From assembly GCA_029865195.1 (NCBI GenBank), contig JAOUHH010000049.1, forward strand, positions 1 to 12,113: DNA of 12,113 bases, written 5' to 3'. The DNA comes from Desulfobulbaceae bacterium (GTDB lineage Bacteria > Desulfobacterota > Desulfobulbia > Desulfobulbales > UBA5123). Below are positions 1 through 6,688 of the stretch, one piece after another. The position numbers and the translations under genes were made by a program. How positions within the stretch are numbered: position 1 is the first letter of the stretch; each line of letters starts with the position of its first letter. The notes under the pieces are model-generated. The model was not told the DNA's origin. It searched no databases and saw only the letters and a list, made by a program, of their open reading frames with translations.

Positions 1-79
1 AATAGTTCTTCATCCGAACAAAGGCGATTGGCGACAGTGATGAAAGCCTAGGAGGGATCAGCCGGAGCCGCCGACGCCC

Positions 80-772
80 TTACAAACGTTCCCCGAACAG
101 GGCGGTACCGACCCGAACCAGGGTTGCCCCCTCCTCAACCGCCACCTCAAAATCCCCGGACATCCCCATGGAGACCTCCAGCGGCCCACGCCGCCCCAGC
201 AACCCCTTGTCAAGAAACGCATCCGCCATTTGCCGCAGCCTCCGGAAATAGGGCCGCACCTCCTCGGCATCCTCAAAAAACGGCGGGATGGTCATCAGGC
301 CGCGCACATCGAGATGCGGCAAGGCATTGATCCGGCGCAGCAACTCCTCTGCCTCCTCTGGCAGAACCCCGGACTTCTGCACCTCGCAACCGATATTGAC
401 CTGCAGGAGAACCGGCAGCAGCTTCCCGGTTTCGGCAAGCTGCCGGTCTAGGGCGGCGGCAAGCTTGAAGCGGTCGACGGTATCCACCGCGTCGAACAAC
501 CCGGCGGCAAGCTTCGCCTTGTTGGATTGCAGATGGCCGATGCAATGCCACTCGATCCCGGGCCCCAGCGCCTTGATCTTGAGCTCGGCCTCCTGCAGAT
601 AGTTTTCGCCAAAAAGGGTCTGGCCCGCCGCCACCGCCTCGCGCAGGCGTTCAAGCGGCACCCGCTTGCTCACCGCCACCAGCCGCACCGCCTCTCCATC
701 TCGGCCCGCCCGGCTGGCGGCATCGTTGATCCGGCAGCGGATGGCATGCAGATTCTCGGCAATCGTCATCAT
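80..772 (-). CDS. yggS: YggS/PLPBP family pyridoxal phosphate homeostasis protein
   Basis: Single-domain fold-type III PLP-binding protein of the YggS/PROSC/PLPBP family. It has no known catalytic reaction and acts in the cytoplasm to buffer PLP and keep amino and keto acid pools balanced. Visible marks are AVSKRVP, whose lysine (about residue 36) should form the Schiff base; FGENYLQE (about 54-61); WHCIGHLQSNKAK, close to the family IGxLQxNK motif; and SMGMSGDFEVAV with RVGTALFG near the C-terminus, which bind the phosphate. The length of about 230 aa is normal. The ATG at 772 shares one base with the tatD TGA (TGATG), so the two genes are probably translationally coupled. A second ATG at 769 lies at better spacing from the GGAAGG motif, and a TTG at 775 is also in frame. 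Family assignment is very secure; the exact start is not. Confidence 0.95.
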   Translation of the reverse strand: MMTIAENLHAIRCRINDAASRAGRDGEAVRLVAVSKRVPLERLREAVAAGQTLFGENYLQEAELKIKALGPGIEWHCIGHLQSNKAKLAAGLFDAVDTVDRFKLAAALDRQLAETGKLLPVLLQVNIGCEVQKSGVLPEEAEELLRRINALPHLDVRGLMTIPPFFEDAEEVRPYFRRLRQMADAFLDKGLLGRRGPLEVSMGMSGDFEVAVEEGATLVRVGTALFGERL

Positions 773-1596
773 CAACCTTCCCGCATCCCGAACAGGGCTT
801 CGGCGTTGGCCGTGGTCTGCCTGGCCACCTCGGCCAGTTCAACGCCCTTTATCTCGGCCACCTTGTGCGCGGTGTAGAGAACATAGGCCGGCTCGTTGCG
901 CTTGCCCCGCTTGGGCTCAGGGGCCAGAAACGGCCCATCGGTTTCAACCAGCAGGCGTTCGAGCGGCACCGCCTCGACAACCTCCCGCAGCATTCCGGCA
1001 TTGGCAAAGGTTACCACGCCGGGGATCGACACGTAAAACCCCATCCGCACCACCCGCACCGCCAGCTCGCGATCGCCTGAGAAGCAATGCATCACGCCGC
1101 CGGCGGAAAAGGGCCCCTCCTCCTCGAGAACCGCCATGATCGCATCGTGGGTTTCCCGGTCATGCACAATCAGCGGCAAACTAAGCTCCTTGGCCATCCG
1201 TACCTGTCTACGGAAATGCTCCATCTGCACCGCAAGCGGCGCGTAGTTCCTGACCGCGTCCATGCCGACCTCGCCATAGGCCACCACCCTGGGCTGTGCC
1301 GCCAGACGACGAAGCTCGCGGTAATCGTCGTCACTGGTTTCGGCGACATGATGCGGATGCACGCCGACCGCGGCATAAATCCCGGGATGCGCCCCGGCCA
1401 ACCGGACTGCCTCCCGCGAACTTTCCAGATCAATGCCGATGGTGAGCAGCCTACCGACCCCGGCACCGCGAGCCCGGTCGAGAACCTCCTGCAGATCCTC
1501 ACGATAGGCGCCCATGTCCAGATGACAGTGGGTATCGATTATCTCGCCCCCCGCCGGCAAAACCGGCAGAGGGGTATCTTTTTTATTTTTGGCCAA
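772..1596 (-). CDS. tatD: TatD family metal-dependent hydrolase (DNase)
   Basis: TatD-type TIM-barrel hydrolase, a cytoplasmic metal-dependent nuclease of the amidohydrolase superfamily that cleaves DNA 3'-5'. Numbered from the TTG at 1596, the metal ligands are His23 and His25 (DTHCHLD), Glu109 (YGEVGMD), His145 (LPLIVHDRE), His170 (MHCFSGD) and Asp220 (VETDGPFLAPEP), followed by the usual RGKRNEP. The length of 274 aa fits the family. I chose the TTG at 1596 because GGGAGGA lies 6 nt upstream and the protein then opens close to the first barrel strand. The longer in-frame ATG at 1671 adds 25 residues unlike the family and has no Shine-Dalgarno. A GATAAT -10-like element on this strand (1632-1627) also lies inside the longer version. 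It is upstream of yggS in a two-gene operon. The order tatD-yggS is an inferred housekeeping unit. Confidence 0.93.
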   Translation of the reverse strand: MAKNKKDTPLPVLPAGGEIIDTHCHLDMGAYREDLQEVLDRARGAGVGRLLTIGIDLESSREAVRLAGAHPGIYAAVGVHPHHVAETSDDDYRELRRLAAQPRVVAYGEVGMDAVRNYAPLAVQMEHFRRQVRMAKELSLPLIVHDRETHDAIMAVLEEEGPFSAGGVMHCFSGDRELAVRVVRMGFYVSIPGVVTFANAGMLREVVEAVPLERLLVETDGPFLAPEPKRGKRNEPAYVLYTAHKVAEIKGVELAEVARQTTANAEALFGMREG

Positions 1597-1626
1597 AGTG
1601 CATCCTCCCGACGCCCCTTCTAACAA

Positions 1627-1658
1627 ATTATCCCGGAACACGCAACGCGGTGCTTCAA
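1627..1658 (-). promoter_or_regulatory. possible tatD-yggS promoter
   Basis: Minus-strand GATAAT (1632-1627) is a good -10 match. The best upstream hexamer is TTGAAG (1658-1653), but the 20-nt spacer is long, so the -35 is doubtful. A start near 1620 would give a leader of about 24 nt to the TTG at 1596 and fits the shorter TatD start. Confidence 0.3.
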
Positions 1659-1671
1659 CCTCGCAAATCAT

Positions 1672-1701
1672 TTGACAAATTCCAAACCCACAGACTATGT
1701 T
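1672..1701 (+). promoter_or_regulatory. sigma70-type promoter for the nitroreductase unit
   Basis: A perfect TTGACA (1672-1677) is followed after 18 nt by TATGTT (1696-1701), four of six to TATAAT. Transcription would start near 1708, leaving a leader of about 90 nt before the ATG at 1798. It lies in the divergent gap between tatD and the nitroreductase. No clear operator or riboswitch fold is visible in the leader, only a short GCGG/CCGC stem near 1719. Confidence 0.6.
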
Positions 1702-1797
1702 TAGGGCTGTTTAAAGGCGGCCTGACCGCTGCCCGGCATTTGGCCTAATCCACGAACAGACCATTCGCGGCAGGACGCTAAGCGGAATATACCATAC

Positions 1798-2307
1798 ATG
1801 TCATCGCCGGTCCTTGAAGCCATCCAGAAACGTCGCTCCATCCGCGAATACACGGATCACCCCGTCGAGAGCGATCTTCTCCGCGAAATCATCCGGGCCG
1901 GAACCTGGGCGCCGTCCGGCCTCAACAACCAACCGTGGCGCTTCGTTATCATCACGGATCAACAGACCCGTCACCGCCTCGCCGCCCAGACCCATTACGG
2001 CCATATCGTCAAGGCGGCCCCGGCGTTGATCGCCGTCTACCTCGACCAGGCCGCCATCTATAACGAGGTCAAGGATCACCAGGCCGCCGGCGCCTGCATC
2101 GAAAACATGCTGCTCGCCACCGAGGCGCTCGGCCTCGGCGCGGTCTGGCTCGGCCAGATCCTGCAGAACAAGCAAGAGGTGAACGACATTCTCGGCCTGG
2201 CCGACGATTACGACCTGATGGCGGTGCTGGCCATCGGCCACCCGGCCCACCACGATCAGCATTCACAGCGCAAGCCCCTTGCGGATGTCATCCTCAAGGA
2301 GATATAA
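1798..2307 (+). CDS. nitroreductase family protein (FMN-dependent)
   Basis: Small nitroreductase-superfamily flavoprotein, normally an FMN-binding homodimer using NAD(P)H; the substrate cannot be read from sequence. Family marks in order are KRRSIREYTDHPV (residues 11-23; the Arg-Ser-x-Arg binds the FMN phosphate), GTWAPSGLNNQPWRF (35-49), GLGAVWLG (112-119), the short IGHPA segment (146-150) and a late RKPL (158-161). The 169 aa length is typical of the minimal members in anaerobes, and there is no fused ferredoxin domain. The ATG at 1798 is the only sensible start; its ribosome site is weak, with an AGCGGA stretch upstream. It is transcribed from the promoter at 1672-1701. The next gene starts 99 nt later on the same strand and may be co-transcribed. 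Family is certain; the physiological role is unknown. Confidence 0.93.
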   Translation: MSSPVLEAIQKRRSIREYTDHPVESDLLREIIRAGTWAPSGLNNQPWRFVIITDQQTRHRLAAQTHYGHIVKAAPALIAVYLDQAAIYNEVKDHQAAGACIENMLLATEALGLGAVWLGQILQNKQEVNDILGLADDYDLMAVLAIGHPAHHDQHSQRKPLADVILKEI

Positions 2308-2406
2308 ACCTCACCGAAACCAAGAAGAATTTTATACCCTATATAAACTGCGAAACCAAAACCGGCCCGTGCCACCCGCGCGGAACACCCCGAGGAGGAA
2401 CCAACG

Positions 2407-2940
2407 ATGCAAGCTGCTCCCAAAACGCAATTCCCCAAACTCACCCACATCCTCTGCACCATCGCCCTCGCGCTCACCTTGGCCGGCTGCGCCGAGATGA
2501 ACCTCGGCGGCCCCTCCGCCGATGCCGGGCTCTCGCCCGCCGTAACCAAGGACGAACCGGCAATCGCCGAAAACCAACCCTATTACCCAACCGACTTCAA
2601 CGATCTGCTGATCCCCGGCGAGCTCAACTGGAACCGCGAAAAAAGCATGACCATCCGTACCTCCTCCTTTGCCGGCGGCATCCTCCATTTTTCGGGCCGG
2701 GTAGAGATCAACTCCCTGACCGATTTCTTCATCGTCAGCATGGCCAAGGACGGCTGGAAGATGGCTGGATCGGTCAAACAGAAGAGCAACCTGCTGATCT
2801 TCACCAAGAGAAACAAGGCCTCCATGATCACGGTTGCCCCCGGTGAATTCAAAATGAAAACCGAGGTATACGTCTACATCACCGAGGATATCGCCGCAGA
2901 AGCGAACCAGGGAGCCACCAGCGTCGAAAGCATCCGCTAA
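2407..2940 (+). CDS. lipoprotein of unknown function
   Basis: 177-aa exported lipoprotein. It has a lysine-containing n-region, a hydrophobic stretch (about residues 13-27) and the lipobox LAGC with Cys28 as the lipidated residue. The +2 residue is Ala, not Asp, so outer-membrane sorting is expected by the enterobacterial rule. A Pro/Ala/Ser-rich linker (29-58) leads to a compact domain beginning YYPTDFNDLLIPGELNWN, with a SFAGGILHFSGRVEINSLTDFF segment and GWKMAGSVKQKSNLLIFTKR. This pattern of a short beta unit, a helix ending in a 'DGW' turn and another beta strand is one I loosely associate with uncharacterised deltaproteobacterial lipoproteins; I cannot name the family. The start is firm: AGGAGG lies 8 nt before the ATG. 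coaBC begins 26 nt downstream, suggesting co-transcription without an obvious functional link. Confidence 0.88.
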   Translation: MQAAPKTQFPKLTHILCTIALALTLAGCAEMNLGGPSADAGLSPAVTKDEPAIAENQPYYPTDFNDLLIPGELNWNREKSMTIRTSSFAGGILHFSGRVEINSLTDFFIVSMAKDGWKMAGSVKQKSNLLIFTKRNKASMITVAPGEFKMKTEVYVYITEDIAAEANQGATSVESIR

Positions 2941-2966
2941 CATCCTTTGCAACAGGAGGGTCCGCC

Positions 2967-4184
2967 ATGTCTTCACCGCTTGCCGCCAAGCATATCGTTC
3001 TGGGAGTCACCGGCAGTATTGCCGCCTACAAGGTCGCCGACTGGGTTCGCTCCCTGAAACGTGACGGCGCCACAGTGACGGTGATCATGAGCAAGGGGGG
3101 GGCTCGCTTCGTGACCCCCCTCACCTTTGCCGCCCTCTCCGGCAACCATGTCCATGACGACATGTTTTCCATGAGCGTGGCCGAGCAGATCCCGCATATC
3201 GAGCTGGCGAAACAGTGCGACCTCCTGCTGGTGGCACCGGCCAGCGCCGACGCCATCGCCCGGCTGGCGCAAGGACTGGCCGACGACCTGCTCTCCACCG
3301 TCGCCCTGGCCACCGAAGCGCCGGTCATGCTCTGCCCGGCCATGAACAGCAAGATGTTCCTGCACCCGGCCACCCAGGCGAATCTGGCCCGGCTCGCGGA
3401 ATTCGGCTACAAGATCATCAAGCCGGAGGTCGGCGCCATGGCCTGCGGCGACGACGGCCCTGGCCGCCTGCCGGAATGGCATGTGGCCCGTCATGCCATC
3501 TTGAGTATCTTCGCACGGCAGGATCTTGTTGGCCGCTCCGTGCTGGTTACCGCCGGTCCCACCTGGGAACCGCTGGACCCTGTTCGCTTCCTGAGCAACC
3601 GCTCAAGCGGCAAGATGGGCTACGCTATCGCCGCCGCCGCCAGCCAGCGGGGCGCGGCGGTCACCCTGATCAGCGGCCCGACCACCCTGCACGCCCCGCC
3701 GGGGGTCAACACTATCCAGATCACCACCGCCCAGGAGATGTACGACGAGACCATCAGTCGCGCCGTGGGGATCGACGTGGTGGTGAAGGCGGCGGCGGTT
3801 TCGGATTTCCGCCCCGACAGCCAGGCGGACCAGAAACTCAAAAAATCATCAACCAAGGCCAATACCATCACCCTGCACGCCAATCCGGACATCCTGCAGA
3901 CCTTGGGCCAGCAAAAAGGCAAGTGCCATTACCCCCTGCTGGTCGGCTTTGCCGCTGAAAGCGAAGACCATCTCAACGAGGGCCGCCGTAAACTGCGCGA
4001 AAAGAACCTCGACCTGATGGTCGTCAACGACATCACCGGCACCGACTGCGGTTTCGGGGTCGACACCAACCGGGTTACCCTCCTCGATTACAACGATGCC
4101 ACCGAGGAACTCCCCCTGCTCAGCAAGGAGGAGACCGCCCATCGCATCTGGGACCGGGTGGCGCGCCTGCTTGATTCGCAATGA
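2967..4184 (+). CDS. coaBC: bifunctional phosphopantothenoylcysteine decarboxylase / phosphopantothenate-cysteine ligase
   Basis: CoaBC (Dfp) carries two consecutive steps of coenzyme A synthesis in the cytoplasm: ligation of cysteine to 4'-phosphopantothenate, then decarboxylation to 4'-phosphopantetheine. The N-terminal FMN-dependent CoaC domain (about 1-187) shows GVTGSIAAYK (13-22), the catalytic His77 in PHIEL, PAMNSKM (124-130) and the lid cysteine Cys160 in ACGDDGPGRLPE. The C-terminal CoaB domain (about 190-400) shows NRSSGKMG (211-218), KAAAVSDFRP (274-283), the KLKK motif (290-293) matching the KxKK of the E. coli enzyme, and GFAAES. The length of 405 aa is standard. The ATG at 2967 has AGGAGG 8 nt upstream. 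It follows the lipoprotein gene by 26 nt. Both halves keep all the key residues I can check, so it should be functional. Confidence 0.97.
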   Translation: MSSPLAAKHIVLGVTGSIAAYKVADWVRSLKRDGATVTVIMSKGGARFVTPLTFAALSGNHVHDDMFSMSVAEQIPHIELAKQCDLLLVAPASADAIARLAQGLADDLLSTVALATEAPVMLCPAMNSKMFLHPATQANLARLAEFGYKIIKPEVGAMACGDDGPGRLPEWHVARHAILSIFARQDLVGRSVLVTAGPTWEPLDPVRFLSNRSSGKMGYAIAAAASQRGAAVTLISGPTTLHAPPGVNTIQITTAQEMYDETISRAVGIDVVVKAAAVSDFRPDSQADQKLKKSSTKANTITLHANPDILQTLGQQKGKCHYPLLVGFAAESEDHLNEGRRKLREKNLDLMVVNDITGTDCGFGVDTNRVTLLDYNDATEELPLLSKEETAHRIWDRVARLLDSQ

Positions 4185-4230
4185 TGTAAATTGCAATATC
4201 CATCTCCCGCCTAGCCCCTGACTTATGATA

Positions 4231-4245
4231 GGGTGTCTGCATTGC
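4231..4245 (+). promoter_or_regulatory. possible sigma54-type promoter of the chemoreceptor gene
   Basis: GG at 4232-4233 and TTGC at 4242-4245 have the -24/-12 spacing of sigma54 promoters (GG-N10-GC), followed by a T-run. The bases after the GG do not match the CAC of the consensus. Transcription would start near 4257, about 24 nt before the ATG. A TATGAT just upstream (about 4223-4228) could instead be a sigma70 -10, but I see no -35 at the right distance. Confidence 0.3.
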
Positions 4246-4280
4246 TTTTCCCTCGATAACGCGAAAGGAGATACAACCAG

Positions 4281-6077
4281 ATGATCGATCTCAAGAACCT
4301 CGCCCTGCGCGGCAAAATCGTCTCCATCGGCATCCTCCTGCCGACCGTGCTGCTGCTTGTTCTCTTCAAGATGTATTCCGACGAAGGGAAGGAGAAAAGC
4401 CTGCAAAGTTACGCCGACAAGGCTCGCGCCATCTGCCTTACCGCCGAGGCGACCCGCATGGAGATGGAAGACAAATGGAAGCTCAACGTCTTCAATCAGC
4501 CGCAGCTCAGGGAATACGCCGAAAGCGGCCAGCACGACAAGATGCTGGCGATGGTGCCGGTTTTCTCCTCCTGGCAAGCAGCCATGCGCAAGGCCGACGA
4601 GGGCGGCTACACCTTCAAGGTGCCGAAATTTTCCCCCCGCAACCCCAAAAACCAGCCCGACGAGTTCGAGGCCCGGGTCCTGAAGCTCCTCACCGAAAAA
4701 AACCTCGATGAATACTACGAGGTTGACGAGCAACAAAACGCCGTCAGGTATTTCCGGGCCGTGCGGCTGACCGAAACCTGCATGCTCTGCCACGGCGACC
4801 CGGCCACCTCCCAAGAACTCTGGGGGAATGACCAGGGCCTTGATCCCACCGGGGCCAAGATGGAAGGCTGGCAGACAGGGCAGATCCACGGCGCCTTCGA
4901 GGTCATCCAATCCCTTGCCGTCGCCGACCAACAACTGGCCACCTCCATCACCAACGCCAGCAAGGTGGTGCTCATCGGCCTCTTGCTGATGGGCATCTTC
5001 TTCGCCGTCTTCGTGGTCCGCATCGTTTCCAATTCGGTGATCAAGCCGATCACCCGGATCATCGGCGACATGAGCAACGGCGCCGCCAACATGCTGGATG
5101 CCGCCAACCTGGTGGCGAGTTCCAGCCACCGCCTGGCGGAAGGTGCCGCCGATCAGGCGTCAAGCCTTGAGGAAACCGCCGCCTCCCTTGAGGAGATGTC
5201 GGCGATGACCAAATCCAACGCCGAAAACGTCAGCCAAACCAGCAACATGGCGGAATCCGTGCGCACCTCGGCGGAAACCGCGCAGCACAGCATGGAACGG
5301 ATGCTGGAGGTGATCAACAAGATCAAGACCTCATCCGACGAAACCGCGACCATCGTCAAGACCATCGACCAGATCGCCTTCCAGACCAACCTTCTGGCCC
5401 TCAACGCCGCGGTCGAGGCGGCGCGCGCCGGGGAGGCAGGGGCAGGGTTCGCGGTGGTGGCCGACGAGGTCCGCTCCCTTGCCATGCGGAGCGCCGAGTC
5501 CTCGCGGAACACCACCACCCTGATCGAAGAATCGCAGAAGAACGCCGACGATGGCGTCAAGGCCGCCGAAGAGGTCAAGGTGATCCTCACCGAAATCGTC
5601 GACGGGGTCAAAAAGGTCAGTGCACTGGCCCAGGAGATCGCCGTCGCCAGCGACGAGCAGGCGCATGGGGTCAACCAGATCAACCAGGCCGTCGCCCAGG
5701 TGGACAAGGTTACCCAGGCCAACGCCTCCGTCTCCGAGGAAACCGCCTCGGCCAGCGAGGAGTTATCCGGACAGGCCCGCGAGTTGAACGAGACGGTGAA
5801 TCATCTGGCCCGGATCGTCGGCATCGCGGTGGCGGAGCACAAGGCAAGCTCAGCGGGCGAACTCAAACGGCCGCCGATGCTCGACAAGGGTGGGCGACGG
5901 CCGGCGGCGGCACCAAAAAAGAGCGCGCCGCTCAAGCAACTTGCCGCCAAAAAGGCAGAACCGGCGGCCCAAAAGGCCGCACCGGCTAAAAAAGCCGCCG
6001 CCCCCAAGGATCCGGCAAAGGCAATGAAACCCGACGAGATCATCCCCTTTGACGAGGACGAATTCGAGGATTTCTAA
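4281..6077 (+). CDS. methyl-accepting chemotaxis protein with periplasmic DUF3365/Tll0287-like haem c domain
   Basis: 598-aa inner-membrane chemoreceptor. TM1 spans about 13-29. A periplasmic domain of about 200 residues follows, with a haem c site CMLCHGD (Cys167, Cys170, His171) and the layout of DUF3365/Tll0287-like PAS-related sensors. TM2 is at about 228-248. Only a short HAMP-like piece (KPITRIIGDM, 255-264) precedes the methylation helix region (SSLEETAASLEEMSAM, 294-309). The conserved hairpin tip DQIAFQTNLLALNAAVEAAR (363-382) and GEAGAGFAVVADEVRSLA bind CheA/CheW. After 520 comes an Ala/Lys/Pro-rich flexible tail ending in acidic EDEFEDF. Haem points to redox, oxygen or NO sensing in energy taxis; this is inference from Geobacter-type haem MCPs. 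AAAGGAG lies 9 nt before the ATG. No other chemotaxis gene is adjacent, so it is an orphan receptor acting on a distant Che array. Confidence 0.93.
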   Translation: MIDLKNLALRGKIVSIGILLPTVLLLVLFKMYSDEGKEKSLQSYADKARAICLTAEATRMEMEDKWKLNVFNQPQLREYAESGQHDKMLAMVPVFSSWQAAMRKADEGGYTFKVPKFSPRNPKNQPDEFEARVLKLLTEKNLDEYYEVDEQQNAVRYFRAVRLTETCMLCHGDPATSQELWGNDQGLDPTGAKMEGWQTGQIHGAFEVIQSLAVADQQLATSITNASKVVLIGLLLMGIFFAVFVVRIVSNSVIKPITRIIGDMSNGAANMLDAANLVASSSHRLAEGAADQASSLEETAASLEEMSAMTKSNAENVSQTSNMAESVRTSAETAQHSMERMLEVINKIKTSSDETATIVKTIDQIAFQTNLLALNAAVEAARAGEAGAGFAVVADEVRSLAMRSAESSRNTTTLIEESQKNADDGVKAAEEVKVILTEIVDGVKKVSALAQEIAVASDEQAHGVNQINQAVAQVDKVTQANASVSEETASASEELSGQARELNETVNHLARIVGIAVAEHKASSAGELKRPPMLDKGGRRPAAAPKKSAPLKQLAAKKAEPAAQKAAPAKKAAAPKDPAKAMKPDEIIPFDEDEFEDF

Positions 6078-6100
6078 AAACACCCACCTCAATCAGAAAC

Positions 6101-6145
6101 AAGAAAGCCGGTCAGGGGAAACCCCTTGACCGGCTTTCTTGTTTT
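6101..6145. terminator. bidirectional rho-independent terminator
   Basis: The left arm AAGAAAGCCGGTCAGGGG (6101-6118) pairs across an AAA loop (6119-6121) with 6122-6140, giving 18 bp with a single bulged T at 6126. Pairing extends through 6097-6100 and 6141-6144, so GTTTT follows the stem on the plus strand and GTTT on the minus strand. It lies between the convergent chemoreceptor and 112-aa genes and probably ends both transcripts. Confidence 0.88.
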
Positions 6146-6198
6146 GCACGACTCGCCCGCGCGCCCCGGCAAAAAACTCTGCCGAGGCCGGAGCCCGT

Positions 6199-6537
6199 CT
6201 ATAGCCAGGTATCCTCAACCAGAAAGGGGGTCGAGCGGATGGCGATGGCCCGTTTCTTCACCCAGACCCGCACCATGTGGATGGTTTCCCCCTCGATATC
6301 GACGATGTTCACCTGATCCTCGACAAAGGCGATATCGTCGGTCCGAAACTCATAGTAGGAAGTGTTGGAGCTGTATGGATCGACAACCAGAAGCACCTTT
6401 TCCTGGTCATAGGGGTGCTTCTGGGGGGAGCCGGTGAAGGGGATGTAATCCTTGCGCAACTCCTTCACATTCTTCGGCCTTTCATAGTGCTGCAGCTCGA
6501 ACTTCTTGATTTCCTGTGGAAAATTACTCATAGCCAT
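6199..6537 (-). CDS. small conserved cytoplasmic protein of unknown function
   Basis: 112-aa soluble protein with no signal peptide, membrane segment or cysteine. It starts with a charged helix (FPQEIKKFELQHYERPKNVKEL), then IPFTGSPQKHPYDQEKVLLVVDPYSSNTSYYEF, FVEDQVNIVDIEGETIHMVRVWVKKRAIAIR and the terminal TPFLVEDTWL. From memory, close relatives occur widely in deltaproteobacterial sulfate and metal reducers, and some databases call them 'inorganic pyrophosphatase Ppa'. I could not verify that, and the acidic DxDPxD metal motif of soluble pyrophosphatases is absent, so I do not use the name. The mixed beta pattern with an invariant-looking VDPYSSNTSYYEF suggests a small beta-barrel or ligand-binding fold. 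AGGAGG is 4 nt before the ATG at 6537; an ATG at 6531 is 10 nt away and equally possible. It is a single-gene unit, convergent with the chemoreceptor. Confidence 0.82.
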   Translation of the reverse strand: MAMSNFPQEIKKFELQHYERPKNVKELRKDYIPFTGSPQKHPYDQEKVLLVVDPYSSNTSYYEFRTDDIAFVEDQVNIVDIEGETIHMVRVWVKKRAIAIRSTPFLVEDTWL

Positions 6538-6627
6538 GCAACCTCCTCCGCATATAAACCAGATTCCGCGCCGCGCAAGAAGCGCGTATCAAACGGCCAA
6601 ACGACCTGCCCACTGATAACCTACACC

Positions 6628-6658
6628 ATTATATAATAGGCGCGGGGGAATGGAGCAA
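6628..6658 (-). promoter_or_regulatory. probable promoter of the 112-aa gene
   Basis: The minus strand carries a perfect TATAAT (6633-6628). The best upstream hexamer is TTGCTC (6658-6653), 19 nt away, which is longer than ideal. A start near 6621 gives a leader of about 84 nt, which contains a short CGCGC/GCGCG stem before the strong ribosome site. The copA stop lies just upstream, so this would separate the gene from copA transcription. Confidence 0.45.
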
Positions 6659-6688
6659 GAGGGATCGGCATGCCGCCGCCGACCGGCG

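Noticed and set aside
1..79. Possible end of a plus-strand gene (open from 1 to a TAG at 49) or start of a minus-strand gene (ATG at 13)
   Set aside because: Fewer than 20 codons are visible in either case, with no ribosome site or motif. The stretch downstream of yggS shows nothing I can support.
1087..1623. 178-codon plus-strand frame opposite tatD
   Set aside because: It is antisense to a gene with all its catalytic residues, and it has no ribosome site or recognisable domain.
2302..2347. TATAAA-like boxes before the lipoprotein gene
   Set aside because: Two A+T-rich boxes exist, but neither has a credible -35. TTGCGG 18 nt upstream of the first lies inside the nitroreductase gene and is weak, so co-transcription is as likely.
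2332..2976. 214-codon minus-strand frame opposite the lipoprotein gene
   Set aside because: The plus strand has a strong ribosome site, signal peptide and lipobox; this frame has none of these.
3849..5129. 426-codon minus-strand frame opposite coaBC and the chemoreceptor
   Set aside because: It spans the end of one certain gene and the start of another on the other strand and has low-complexity Gly/His/Asp composition. It is a shadow frame.
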